Positions 16,584-25,050 of a DNA stretch of 48,509 bases are shown here, one piece after another (positions within the stretch are counted from its first letter, which is position 1; every line of letters begins with the position of its first letter). The stretch is from DATCRE01 sp964235605 (lineage in GTDB: Bacteria; Bacteroidota; Bacteroidia; Cytophagales; Cyclobacteriaceae): contig CAXSCR010000036.1 of assembly GCA_964235605.1 (NCBI GenBank), positions 1-48,509 of the forward strand. Reading direction: 5' to 3'. The notes beneath the pieces are model-generated. The model ran no database searches, was not told the DNA's origin, and saw only the letters and a program-made list of their open reading frames with translations. The translations under genes and the position numbers were made by a program.

Positions 16584-17027
16584 TCAGAACTTTAATTCTT
16601 TAGGTTGTTGTGCAGCGTGTGGATGCTCTGTTCCCGTGTAAACATGAAGGCTACGATATAACTCGTTTCCTAATTTGCTTTTTGGTAACATACCTCTTAC
16701 AGCGTGTTCGATCAAGCGCTCAGGGTGCTTTGATCTAATCAAGGTAGGTGTGTGTTCACGTTGTCCACCTGGGTAGCCAGAGTGAGTAAAGATTAAACGA
16801 TCAGTCCATTTCTTTCCTGTCATTCTAACCTTGCCTGCGTTAATAACGATTACGTTATCTCCACAATCAACATTAGGCGTGTAGCTAGTCTTATGCTTAC
16901 CTCTGATAATACGCGCGATTTCACTAGCCAACCGGCCTAGTACCTGCGCTTCTGCATCTACCACGACCCAGCCTTTTTCGACTGATGCCTTGTTGGCGTG
17001 CGTTGTTTTATAACTATTGTGATCCAT
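16584..17027 (-). CDS. rplM: 50S ribosomal protein L13
   Basis: 147 residues, first gene of the operon. An early assembly protein of the 50S subunit. Recognised by WVVVDAEAQVLGRLASEIA near the N terminus, YTPNVDCGDNVIVINAGKVR, and RMLPK-type motif GMLPKSKLGNELYRSLHVY. The ATG at 17027 gives the usual start. A well-spaced Bacteroidota promoter lies 50-80 bases upstream. Confidence 0.97.
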   Translation of the reverse strand: MDHNSYKTTHANKASVEKGWVVVDAEAQVLGRLASEIARIIRGKHKTSYTPNVDCGDNVIVINAGKVRMTGKKWTDRLIFTHSGYPGGQREHTPTLIRSKHPERLIEHAVRGMLPKSKLGNELYRSLHVYTGTEHPHAAQQPKELKF

Positions 17028-17077
17028 TTTCTTGCTTAATAATCAACAAATTACACTCCTCCTCTTAAAAAGGGACA

Positions 17078-17108
17078 CAAAGGTAAATTCTTAAACCTAT
17101 AAATGCAA
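17078..17108 (-). promoter_or_regulatory. Promoter of the rplM-rpsI-rpsB-tsf operon
   Basis: On the minus strand TACCTTTG (complement of 17078-17085) matches the TAnnTTTG -7 consensus. A TTG (complement of 17106-17108) lies 20 bases upstream of it as the -33 element. The predicted start is about 45 bases before the rplM ATG. Confidence 0.65.
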
Positions 17109-17157
17109 GTGCCCATTAAACTTTGCCACTACTCCTACAAAAAATAATTCCAAAATT

Positions 17158-17877
17158 TTAACTATTTAGTTCTAACTGCCTTATAAGGGCTTGAATATCT
17201 TTGGGGTAAGGTGCGGTAATTTTTTCTTTGACACCCGCTAAATTTTCAAATTCCATCGCATAAGCATGTAAAGCCATGCGTTTAATTAGTGGTTGTTCAT
17301 CCGTATCCTTCTTCAAATTGAAACCTTTTTTAACGCTGGATAAAAAGAAAAGCTTTCCGCCATACATTTCGTCGCCAGCAATGGGGGCTTTTAATAAGGA
17401 AAGATGAATTCTAATTTGATGCATCCTCCCTGTAATGGGCCGGCATTCTATGAGGGTATGATTTCTATACGATTTTATAGTAGTGAAATGGGTTTGGGCA
17501 GCTTTTCCCTCGCTCCTACTAATTTTTACCATTCCATCATTTTGTTTTAGAATAGGCGCATTTACTACCTGATCTTGGAAATTATGATTTCCATCGGCTA
17601 TAGCATGATAAATTTTATTTATCTGGCGATGCTCAAATTGCATGCTCATATGTCGGTACGCCTCGGGATTTTTGGCTATGACCAACACACCTGAAGTATC
17701 CTTGTCAAGACGGTGACAAACCTGGGCATCAGCAATATATTCTTTAGCCAGGGCCAGGAGGTTTACCTTCTCATGTCTATCTTCTAGCGTAGACAAAAAA
17801 GGCGGTTTATTTACCAGTATAAAATCATTATCCTCCCAGACAATGATGTCTTTCAAACTTAAATCAGATTGTTTCAA
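17158..17877 (-). CDS. RluA-family pseudouridine synthase
   Basis: 239 residues. Isomerises uridine to pseudouridine in rRNA or tRNA. The catalytic motif is HRLDKDTSG with the nucleophile Asp58. The second family block is RPITGRMHQIRIHLSLLKAPIAGD (about residues 153-176), followed by LHAYAMEF. There is no N-terminal S4 domain, so it belongs to the short RluA/RluC-like class, and the exact target base cannot be told. Its ATG at 17877 lies 23 bases after the histidine kinase stop, so it may be co-transcribed with the two-component genes. Confidence 0.92.
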   Translation of the reverse strand: MKQSDLSLKDIIVWEDNDFILVNKPPFLSTLEDRHEKVNLLALAKEYIADAQVCHRLDKDTSGVLVIAKNPEAYRHMSMQFEHRQINKIYHAIADGNHNFQDQVVNAPILKQNDGMVKISRSEGKAAQTHFTTIKSYRNHTLIECRPITGRMHQIRIHLSLLKAPIAGDEMYGGKLFFLSSVKKGFNLKKDTDEQPLIKRMALHAYAMEFENLAGVKEKITAPYPKDIQALIRQLELNS

Positions 17878-17900
17878 TGTAGATTAATTGGTTAGCGTGA

Positions 17901-18953
17901 CTACGACAAATCGGAGCCATCTGTCTTAGCACGCGGCAATTTAAAACTAAATATCGAACCTTTGCCAGGTGTGCTTTCTACTTCAGCCCGCGAATGGTGA
18001 CCTTCTAGAATATGCTTTACGATTGCAAGCCCTAATCCGGTTCCTCCTTTTTCACGACTACGGCTTTTGTCAACGCGATAAAATCGTTCAAAGATTCGGT
18101 GCACATGTTCGGCAGAAATGCCTTCACCAAAATCGCGTACGGATATAATTACATTCTTTTTGTATACTTCAAAACTTACCACTACTTCACTTTTATCATC
18201 AGAGTGTTTGATGGCGTTTGAGATCAGATTAGTCATTACTTGGGTTATTCGCTGCCAATCGGCATGAACTAGTACTTTTTGTCCGGGATCTTTAACCTTC
18301 AAGTGTACATCACGACGATCGGCCTTTTCTTCAAATTGTTCAAAGACCTCATCTGTGAGCTTATGTAGGTCAATGGTTTCCAGGCGCATTTTTATTTGTC
18401 CTGTTTCTATGTGAGAAAGGGTGAGCAGATCCTGAACCAAAATATCCAGACCATCGAGGCTTTTGGCGGCCTTTTTCAAAAACTTATTTCGTACTGCTTT
18501 ATCATTTACCGCGCCATCTAACAAGGTGTGTACAAAACCTTGTGCTGCAAAAATTGGCGTCTTTAACTCGTGTGAAACATCGGCAATAAATTCTTTGCGG
18601 AAGGCTTCTAATTTTTTAAGTTCATCAATTTCCTTCTGCTTAAGGTCGGCAAAAGAGTAAATGTCTTCGTTAATTTTTCTTAAGGGATTGAGGGCATTGG
18701 GTTTTTCTTTACTTATAGTGGAAAGCTCTTTTTTCTTAAGCTTGCCCATAAGCTTATAGATCTTATTAATCTCCCGAAAAATAAGAAACTCTAATACCAC
18801 AAAAATGAGCAAATACGAAACTGAAAAACTGATAAAAAAAGCTACTAGTAACGCACTCAAAGCCACGCTTTCGAAGAGCGAAAGAAAAAGTGTTGTAATA
18901 AGCGCAATGCAAAGGGCAAGCAGTAAAGCCAGTACTCTGGAACTATAAACCAT
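17901..18953 (-). CDS. PhoR-like sensor histidine kinase
   Basis: 350 residues. Two N-terminal membrane segments (about 8-27 and 33-58) with almost no periplasmic loop, then a coiled linker. The HisKA domain carries the phospho-acceptor His128 in DVSHELKTPI. The HATPase domain shows the N box NLISNAIKHSD, G1 box RDFGEGIS and G2 GGTGLGLAIV. The motif set is that of PhoR-type kinases, but the lack of a periplasmic sensor suggests sensing within the membrane or through a partner. It sits 3 bases after the response regulator gene, its evident partner. Confidence 0.93.
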   Translation of the reverse strand: MVYSSRVLALLLALCIALITTLFLSLFESVALSALLVAFFISFSVSYLLIFVVLEFLIFREINKIYKLMGKLKKKELSTISKEKPNALNPLRKINEDIYSFADLKQKEIDELKKLEAFRKEFIADVSHELKTPIFAAQGFVHTLLDGAVNDKAVRNKFLKKAAKSLDGLDILVQDLLTLSHIETGQIKMRLETIDLHKLTDEVFEQFEEKADRRDVHLKVKDPGQKVLVHADWQRITQVMTNLISNAIKHSDDKSEVVVSFEVYKKNVIISVRDFGEGISAEHVHRIFERFYRVDKSRSREKGGTGLGLAIVKHILEGHHSRAEVESTPGKGSIFSFKLPRAKTDGSDLS

Positions 18954-18956
18954 GCC

Positions 18957-19646
18957 TCAATTTAAGGAGAATTTATAACCAACCCCCTTAATTGTGGTTA
19001 TGTAATCATCGCCAATTTTTTCTCTTACTTTACGGATGTGTACATCAACTGTACGGGCAAGCACGTATACGTCTGTGCCCCAAATGTTGTGAAGAAGATC
19101 TTCTCGACTAAAAACCTTATTTGGATTCTGAGCCAGGAAAAACAATAACTCAAATTCTTTTTTAGGCAGGCTGATCTCTTTATTGTTTAACGTTATGGTA
19201 TAACTGGTGCGGTCTATAACTAAATCGCCTATTGTAATTAGATCGGATTGCGTCACCTTTTTAGAATCTCGGCGAAATAAAGCACTTATACGACTCATTA
19301 ACGCGCGCGGCTTTATAGGCTTCATGATGTAGTCATCGGCACCTACATCGAAAGCAGCGACTTCAGAATATTCTTCAGAACGGGCAGTTAGAAATACGAC
19401 AAACGTTTTTTGCAATTCAGGCATATCGCGAATGATACGACAAGTCTCAACACCATCCATTTTAGGCATCATGATGTCAAGAAGTACCAGATCAGGGATG
19501 AATTTTTTAGCTATATCAATGGCTTTCATCCCATCAATCGCTGTCCTTACTTCATATCCGCTTTTCTCTAAGTTGTATTTTAACAATTCGAGAATAGATT
19601 CTTCATCGTCCACCACAAGCACTTTCTGCATTTGCTTGTTTCCCAT
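18957..19646 (-). CDS. OmpR/PhoB-family response regulator
   Basis: 229 residues from the ATG at 19646. The receiver domain has the acidic pair in VVDDEES, phospho-acceptor Asp57 in LLDIMMPKMDG and the lysine in DYIMKPIKPR. The C-terminal winged helix contains LPKKEFELLFFLAQNP, SREDLLHNIWG and RTVDVHIRKVREKIGD. A TTG 18 bases upstream is also in frame. A -7 box at 19662-19669 would place the transcript start next to that TTG, so the ATG is preferred. It forms an operon with the histidine kinase. Confidence 0.94.
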   Translation of the reverse strand: MGNKQMQKVLVVDDEESILELLKYNLEKSGYEVRTAIDGMKAIDIAKKFIPDLVLLDIMMPKMDGVETCRIIRDMPELQKTFVVFLTARSEEYSEVAAFDVGADDYIMKPIKPRALMSRISALFRRDSKKVTQSDLITIGDLVIDRTSYTITLNNKEISLPKKEFELLFFLAQNPNKVFSREDLLHNIWGTDVYVLARTVDVHIRKVREKIGDDYITTIKGVGYKFSLN

Positions 19647-19661
19647 AGTAAATTCTTTGTT

Positions 19662-19669
19662 CAAAAATA
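19662..19669 (-). promoter_or_regulatory. Putative -7 box of the two-component operon
   Basis: Reads TATTTTTG on the minus strand, matching TAnnTTTG, 16 bases before the response-regulator ATG. No convincing -33 TTG at the expected distance. Confidence 0.45.
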
Positions 19670-19765
19670 ACCATAATAAAAGGCCATTAAAAATGTAAGT
19701 CGTTTTCTTAACAATTCCTTAATGGGGGTAAGGATGGGGTAATGTGGTTTAGTCGATGGTTAGGA

Positions 19766-19925
19766 AGTCGACGGTCGACGGTCCACGGTCGGGGCGGTTA
19801 AGTGGAGAACTACGATTAACTATTAACGGATAACTATTAACGATTAAGAAGTCCACGGTCGACAGACCACGGCCGAGTGGGGTAACGGAAGGCACGATTA
19901 ACTATTAACTATTAACTATTAACGG
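19766..19925. repeat. Two dispersed GTCGAC-type repeats and AACTATT heptamer repeats
   Basis: GTCGACGGTCGACGGTCCACGG (19766-19787, described in parts) and GTCCACGGTCGACAG with its partner ACCACGGCC (19851-19873) are copies of the 4.16-kb family. They are followed or interleaved by ATTAACTATTAACGG stretches. The last (19896-19924) is at least three exact tandem copies of the heptamer AACTATT ending beside the aminopeptidase stop codon. Confidence 0.75.
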
Positions 19926-20966
19926 CTATAAAAAAGGGTGCTTTTCACTGATATATTGGATGTAAGCTTTTAGGTCACTGCGGAAATCGTTTTGATATAC
20001 GTTCCAGAAGATATCTTGCTTGGCCTGGTATCTGCGGAAGTTCATGAAGTAGGCATTGTTGGGGAGTTTGCCTTTAAAACGCTGTCCGGGATTCTGTTTA
20101 AGGGTTGTGGAAAGTGTATCTAGCGATGATACTATTTTTTGAATCATTGATTCTTTGAGGAGGCGTTTTTGGTTAAGGGGATCAGTCTCTGTCATGGTTT
20201 TATAAAGACTGTCTAAGATGGTTGCGCCTCGTAGCATGTGATCAGAGAAAAGCAGGTAGTCTTTATCTTCTCCTATATAGGTTGTGTACTGTTTTGAATC
20301 ATTGCCGTAGGTGGATATTAAGAACTTCTCGGCGCCCCGATCACCTATAAATGAAGATAGGTTTTCGTTAAAGTCGATGCTGTCTTTAACAAATATGGTT
20401 GCGTGAGACATTTCATGAATGATTAAATTGGCTAGATCGCCTTCACTGCGTTCAAGCATTTTACTGAGAATGGGATCGGTAAACCAACCCAGGGTAGACC
20501 AGCCTCCAGGATTACGAATACTAGCATCAAAACCTTCTTCTTCTAATTCTTCTTTCAGCTTGATAGCTTTTTCTTTTTTAAAGAATCCTTTGTATGGCAC
20601 CGCACCAAGAATAGGGAAATCCCATTCTTTCGGCTTCAGCCTGAAGGGTTCGCTGGCTGTAACCACCCACATGATCTCCTCCCCTTTCTGGTCGTAAAGT
20701 GTTTTGTAATTTTTAGTGTCTTTCAGGCCGAGGGAATCAATAGCGTACTTTCTTACCTTTTCAATTAACCTAAGTCGTGCTTTTAATGAATCAGGAAATG
20801 CGGGATCATTTAGGAATTTTTCTACTGGTTTAGCGTTCCAAACAATGTTGAGTTGGCCTTGGCCTTGACCCAGACCATAATTCACTAAATCCCAGTAGGC
20901 AATTACAAGTACACCCAAGACCAGCGTTATTACTAAAAAGAATGCTTTAACCGCCTTTTTTCGCAT
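19926..20966 (-). CDS. Predicted aminopeptidase (PF10023 family metalloprotease)
   Basis: 346 residues. One N-terminal membrane segment (about residues 8-26) anchors a domain facing the periplasm. The zinc motif HEMSHAT is at 184-190 (HExxH, His184/Glu185/His188). It is preceded by the family's NPGGWSTLGWFTDPIL, and the downstream NENLSSFIGDRGAE contains the likely third ligand Glu201. The family is annotated as predicted aminopeptidase; substrate unknown. ATG at 20966, with a -7 box about 22 bases upstream. Monocistronic. Confidence 0.88.
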   Translation of the reverse strand: MRKKAVKAFFLVITLVLGVLVIAYWDLVNYGLGQGQGQLNIVWNAKPVEKFLNDPAFPDSLKARLRLIEKVRKYAIDSLGLKDTKNYKTLYDQKGEEIMWVVTASEPFRLKPKEWDFPILGAVPYKGFFKKEKAIKLKEELEEEGFDASIRNPGGWSTLGWFTDPILSKMLERSEGDLANLIIHEMSHATIFVKDSIDFNENLSSFIGDRGAEKFLISTYGNDSKQYTTYIGEDKDYLLFSDHMLRGATILDSLYKTMTETDPLNQKRLLKESMIQKIVSSLDTLSTTLKQNPGQRFKGKLPNNAYFMNFRRYQAKQDIFWNVYQNDFRSDLKAYIQYISEKHPFL

Positions 20967-20987
20967 GAAATGCTAAAAACTTTAATT

Positions 20988-20995
20988 CAAAAATA
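20988..20995 (-). promoter_or_regulatory. Putative -7 box of the aminopeptidase gene
   Basis: Reads TATTTTTG on the minus strand (TAnnTTTG), 22 bases before the ATG. No clear -33 element. Confidence 0.4.
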
Positions 20996-21193
20996 AAACA
21001 TCTAAAGAATATGCTTGTTAACCTTTAGTTAATGAGGTGTAAGATAATCAGCTAACCCACAAATGATAAGTAGTTGTATAAATTCTAATGTGTTATGACA
21101 ACCTCTGTCGCAGATCTTTACCTTATTTTTTAATTTGATACATCATACCGTAATTTGAGCAAACTTCAAACTGTAAAATACACAAATAGCTAT

Positions 21194-22225
21194 ATGAGTG
21201 ATGCAAAAGAAAAATTAAAAGCTCTTCAATTAACCCTGGATAAGCTTGAAAAAGCATACGGAAAAGGCACTGTAATGAAATTGAGTGACGACAAAATAGT
21301 CGACATTGAATCAATTTCTACAGGTTCTTTGGGTCTTGATCTGGCACTGGGTATTGGTGGGATTCCGCGCGGGAGAGTGATTGAAATCTACGGACCTGAA
21401 TCGTCTGGAAAAACAACGCTAAGCATGCATTGCATTGCCGAAGCACAAAAAAAAGGTGGACTTGCTGCTTTTATAGATGCCGAACACGCTTTTGATAAAG
21501 CTTATGCTGAAAAGTTAGGCATTGACACTGAAAATTTATTAATCTCTCAACCCGACAACGGCGAGCAGGCCCTTGAAATTGCTGATCATTTGATCCGCTC
21601 AGGTGCCATTGACATTATTGTTATTGACTCCGTAGCGGCACTTGTTCCTAAAGCGGAACTTGAAGGTGAAATGGGTGAAAGCAAAATGGGTCTTCAGGCC
21701 AGGTTAATGTCTCAAGCTCTAAGAAAATTAACCGGAACAATTAACAGAACGGGTTGTGCGTGTATCTTCATCAATCAGTTGCGTGAAAAAATTGGTGTTA
21801 TGTTCGGTAATCCTGAAACTACCACAGGTGGTAACGCGCTTAAGTTTTATGCTTCGGTTCGTTTAGATATCCGCAGAATAGGCCAAATCAAAGAAGCTGC
21901 TGACGATATTACCGGTAACCGCGTTAAAGTAAAAGTGGTTAAGAATAAAGTAGCACCACCATTTAAAGTGGTTGAGTTCGACATTATGTATGGCCGTGGT
22001 ATTTCCAAAGCTGGAGAAATCGTTGACCTTGGTGTTGAGCTTGATGTGATCCAAAAAGCGGGTTCATGGTTTTCTTACAGCGGTAACAAGTTGGGTCAAG
22101 GCCGTGATGCGGTTAAACAATTGATTGAAGATAATCCAGAGCTAATGGAAGACCTGGAAAAAAGAATCAAAGACAAGATTGCAGGACCAGAGGCTAAGAA
22201 GGTCTTGGTTGAGGAAAAAGAATAA
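21194..22225 (+). CDS. recA: Recombinase RecA
   Basis: 343 residues. ATP-dependent strand-exchange protein of homologous recombination and the SOS response. Walker A GPESSGKT is at 67-74. The Walker B region is IDIIVIDSVAALVPKAE. The L1/L2 loop region has GVMFGNPETTTGGNALKFYASVRLDIRR, and the KNKVAPPFK motif is present. The ATG at 21194 (MSDAKEK) was preferred over an in-frame start 39 bases upstream because it gives the usual N terminus. A strong terminator follows. No LexA-type box was recognised. Confidence 0.98.
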   Translation: MSDAKEKLKALQLTLDKLEKAYGKGTVMKLSDDKIVDIESISTGSLGLDLALGIGGIPRGRVIEIYGPESSGKTTLSMHCIAEAQKKGGLAAFIDAEHAFDKAYAEKLGIDTENLLISQPDNGEQALEIADHLIRSGAIDIIVIDSVAALVPKAELEGEMGESKMGLQARLMSQALRKLTGTINRTGCACIFINQLREKIGVMFGNPETTTGGNALKFYASVRLDIRRIGQIKEAADDITGNRVKVKVVKNKVAPPFKVVEFDIMYGRGISKAGEIVDLGVELDVIQKAGSWFSYSGNKLGQGRDAVKQLIEDNPELMEDLEKRIKDKIAGPEAKKVLVEEKE

Positions 22226-22236
22226 AGTTAATTATC

Positions 22237-22420
22237 AATGTGCAAATGTGCCGATGTGCAATTGGAGAGACCCCTAATTTTGCACATCGGCTTTTTTGTA
22301 AGCGATTGTTCAGTAACACAGTCTCTAAATAGCCATTCAATTAATTACAATCTACCAACTACCTGTTTTCTTATCGGCACGAGAAAGTGTGTACCTGTCT
22401 CATCAGCACATTTGCACATT
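22237..22420. repeat. Inverted repeat pair downstream of recA
   Basis: AATGTGCAAATGTGCCGATG (22237-22256) and CATCAGCACATTTGCACATT (22401-22420) are reverse complements with one mismatch and bracket about 145 bases containing the recA terminator. No ORF lies inside. Confidence 0.65.
22250..22297 (+). terminator. Rho-independent terminator of recA
   Basis: GCCGATGTGCAA pairs with TTGCACATCGGC across a loop, followed by six T residues, beginning 25 bases after the recA stop. Confidence 0.85.
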
Positions 22421-22502
22421 AAATAATATGACTATCCGCTGTCCTAAAGATATGTTTTGGTTGAGGCTCATCACATTGAAAACTCTCACAAAAGTTATCA
22501 AA

Positions 22503-22630
22503 CAAAAAACTTTAAAATGGGTGCATGTCGCAATCAGTAATTTAAAGAGAAATTTATTGGGTTTATACCATTCTGTAAGCCAATGGTATCTCCAACTCTA
22601 TCTGAATGAATTCTGATACAAACTCAACAG
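22503..22630. repeat. Left inverted repeat of GH1-SDR segment
   Basis: 128 bases from CAAAAAACTTTAAAATGG to AAACTCAACAG. Its reverse complement occurs at 24906-25031 with roughly nine differences (about 93% identity by my alignment). It lies about 200 bases upstream of the glycosidase ATG; the intervening sequence shows no gene. Confidence 0.85.
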
Positions 22631-22825
22631 AAGATATTTTGCCGATAAATTGTTTGATAGGGAAATATTAGCCATTATGGCTATTATGGACATCAAGCGG
22701 ATAAGCATATAACAAATATAAAATGTTGCCGTAGCTAAAAATTAATCATAAGAAAACAATCAAAATAAGGCATAGCCCTAACGCTGGCACTATAATTTTA
22801 GCCTGGAAAACTATACTGCTTTGAG

Positions 22826-24151
22826 ATGTTTAGAGGATTTATATTTGCAACCGGAATAGAGAACAGTTCACCTACAATTCAAAACGGCACAGTCAGGGTT
22901 GATGAGCTAGAAAAATGTGGACATTATGATAAGTGGCGTACAGACTTTGATCTTGTTCAGGAGTTGGGTATTCATTTTCTACGGTGCGGTCCACCCATTC
23001 ATAGAACATTTCTCGGTCCTCAACGATATGACTGGAGCTTTGCTGACGAAACCTTTCAGGACTTAAGAAAGAGAAAAATTATTCCCATTGTTGATCTCTG
23101 TCATTTCGGAGTACCTGATTGGATTGGAAATTTTCAAAATCCAGATTTTCCTGAACTATTTTCATCTTATGCCGTCAATTTTGCCAAACGGTTTCCGTGG
23201 ATACAACTCTATACTCCAATCAATGAGATGTATATCTGTGCATTATTCTCTGCCTACTACGGATGGTGGAATGAGCAACAGACAACCGACCGATCATTTG
23301 TTACAGCACTGAAGCATATTGTTAAAGCGAACGTTCTCGCGATGAAAGCCATTCTGGAGGTAAGACCTGATGCTATTTTTATTCAAAGTGAATCATCTGA
23401 GTACTTTCATGCAGAGAATCCGAAAGCCATTAAGCCAGCAGAGCTAATGAATGCCCGTCGATTTCTGCCGCTGGATTTAAACTACGGCAGGCGCATAGAA
23501 TCGGAGATGTACGAGTACCTGATGGATAATGGAATGACCCGTGATGAATACCACTTCTTTCTTGAAAATAAACTTAAACGCCATTGCATTATGGGCAATG
23601 ACTATTATGTAACCAATGAACATCGTGTAGCGTATGATGGCAGTACAAAGTCAGCAGGCGAAATCTTTGGGTATTATGTGATCACCTCTCAATACTATGA
23701 TCGTTATCAGTTACCAGTTATGCATACTGAAACTAATTTTATGCAAGGACCTGTTGGTAATGAAGCCGTAAATTGGTTGTGGAAAGAATGGGCAAACGTA
23801 ATGCGTGTAAGAAACGATGGAATGCCCATTGTAGGTTTCACCTGGTACTCTCTCATTGACCAGGTAGATTGGGATACGGCATTGCGTGAAAACAATAACC
23901 GTGTGAATCCTTTGGGATTATTTGATCTGAATAGAAAAATTCGCCCCGTAGGCGAAGCCTATAAACAACTCATCAAAGATTGGCGTGAAGTACTACCAAC
24001 ACAAAGCGTTTGTCTTAGTGTGCCTATTGTTGTTCCCCGGCAAGAGGATGAGATCGCTAAGTCAAATATAAAGGCTGATACCGAAGAGAAGAATTCCAAC
24101 AGCACCCCTTCACTTTTAAATGCAAGCAAACAAGAAGTCAATGAGGTTTAA
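22826..24151 (+). CDS. GH1-like glycoside hydrolase
   Basis: 441 residues, cytoplasmic by sequence (no signal peptide). Related to family 1 beta-glycosidases. The acid/base Glu134 is in TPINEM, the nucleophile Glu302 in MHTETN, and GFTWYSLIDQVDWD precedes the C-terminal aglycone region. It is shorter than classic GH1 enzymes (~450-470 with extra loops) and ends in a ~45-residue Glu/Ser/Asn-rich tail. The normal QPH strand motif is replaced by CHFGVPDW. Substrate unknown. The final codons overlap the SDR start, so the two are translationally linked. The pair is enclosed by 127-bp inverted repeats. Confidence 0.85.
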   Translation: MFRGFIFATGIENSSPTIQNGTVRVDELEKCGHYDKWRTDFDLVQELGIHFLRCGPPIHRTFLGPQRYDWSFADETFQDLRKRKIIPIVDLCHFGVPDWIGNFQNPDFPELFSSYAVNFAKRFPWIQLYTPINEMYICALFSAYYGWWNEQQTTDRSFVTALKHIVKANVLAMKAILEVRPDAIFIQSESSEYFHAENPKAIKPAELMNARRFLPLDLNYGRRIESEMYEYLMDNGMTRDEYHFFLENKLKRHCIMGNDYYVTNEHRVAYDGSTKSAGEIFGYYVITSQYYDRYQLPVMHTETNFMQGPVGNEAVNWLWKEWANVMRVRNDGMPIVGFTWYSLIDQVDWDTALRENNNRVNPLGLFDLNRKIRPVGEAYKQLIKDWREVLPTQSVCLSVPIVVPRQEDEIAKSNIKADTEEKNSNSTPSLLNASKQEVNEV

Positions 24152-24878
24152 AGATAAAGTAGTGATCATAACTGGCGCAGCCAGTGGTATAGGACTTTCA
24201 ACAGCAATACGATTTGCTTCTGAAGGTGCGAAAATAGTAATGGCCGATATTAATCCTGAACGGCTTAAGGAAGCAGAGCCATCGGTGCGATCGGCAGGGG
24301 CGCCTGATGTGCTATTGAGTAAGTGCGATGTGAGCAAGGAGATGGATGTTGAGACTACCGTGACAGATGCCATTACTCATTTTGGCGCAATTGATGTAAT
24401 TGTCAATAATGCAGGCCTGATGATTTTCAAGAAAATTGAAGAACAAACTGAACAAGACTGGATACGAATATTAAGTGTCGATCTGCTGGGTGCTTTCTTT
24501 TTTACGAAACAGGCATTTCTTAAAATGAAAAGTGGCGGCTCTATCATTAATGTATCCAGCATTCACGCTATTGAGACAACGCCGCTCGTGGCAACCTATG
24601 CCGCTGCAAAATCGGCACTACTTTCACTTACACGTTCTGCATCGCTGGAAGGAAAGCCAAAGGGTATTCGTGTTAATGCCATACTTCCGGGTGCTGTCGA
24701 TACGCCCATGTTGTGGGAAAATCCGAATGTGAAATCAGGTGTTGAGATAATTGACCGTGCAGATGTAGGGAAGCCCGAAGATCTCGCTGCGGTTATAGCA
24801 TTTTTAGCTTCAGATGACGCAGCTTTTGTACAAGGGGCTATGATTAGAATTGATGGTGGCCGGCTTGTTAAGCTTTGA
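24141..24878 (+). CDS. Short-chain dehydrogenase/reductase (SDR)
   Basis: 245 residues from the ATG at 24141, overlapping the GH1 gene by 11 bases; an ATG at 24120 would add seven residues. Classical SDR: nucleotide-binding TGAASGIG at 11-18, NNAG at 89-92, catalytic Ser140 (NVSS), Tyr153 and Lys157 (YAAAK), and PGAVDTPM after the active site. Asp36 (MADIN) at the end of strand 2 favours NAD(H). Substrate unknown; the coupling to a glycosidase suggests a sugar or sugar-derived alcohol, as inference. Four bases beyond TGA begin sequences leading to the right inverted repeat. Confidence 0.9.
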   Translation: MRFKDKVVIITGAASGIGLSTAIRFASEGAKIVMADINPERLKEAEPSVRSAGAPDVLLSKCDVSKEMDVETTVTDAITHFGAIDVIVNNAGLMIFKKIEEQTEQDWIRILSVDLLGAFFFTKQAFLKMKSGGSIINVSSIHAIETTPLVATYAAAKSALLSLTRSASLEGKPKGIRVNAILPGAVDTPMLWENPNVKSGVEIIDRADVGKPEDLAAVIAFLASDDAAFVQGAMIRIDGGRLVKL

Positions 24879-24905
24879 TTGACGATTTAGAATTGGTTGT
24901 CTTAA

Positions 24906-25031
24906 CTGTTGAGTTTCTAACAGAATCATTCAAATAGAGTGGGAGATAACATTGGCTTACTGAATGGTATAAACCCAATAAATTTCACTTTAAATTACTG
25001 ATTGCGACATGCACCCATTTTAAGTTTTTTG
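24906..25031. repeat. Right inverted repeat of GH1-SDR segment
   Basis: 126 bases, the reverse complement of 22503-22630 with scattered substitutions and two single-base gaps. It ends only 20 bases before the stop codon of the ABC permease gene. No target-site duplication could be seen at the outer edges. Confidence 0.85.
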
Positions 25032-25050
25032 TACATTAACCAATTGAAAA

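Noticed and set aside
21000..21193. LexA/SOS box upstream of recA
   Set aside because: No convincing palindromic operator was found; the sequence is merely AT-rich.
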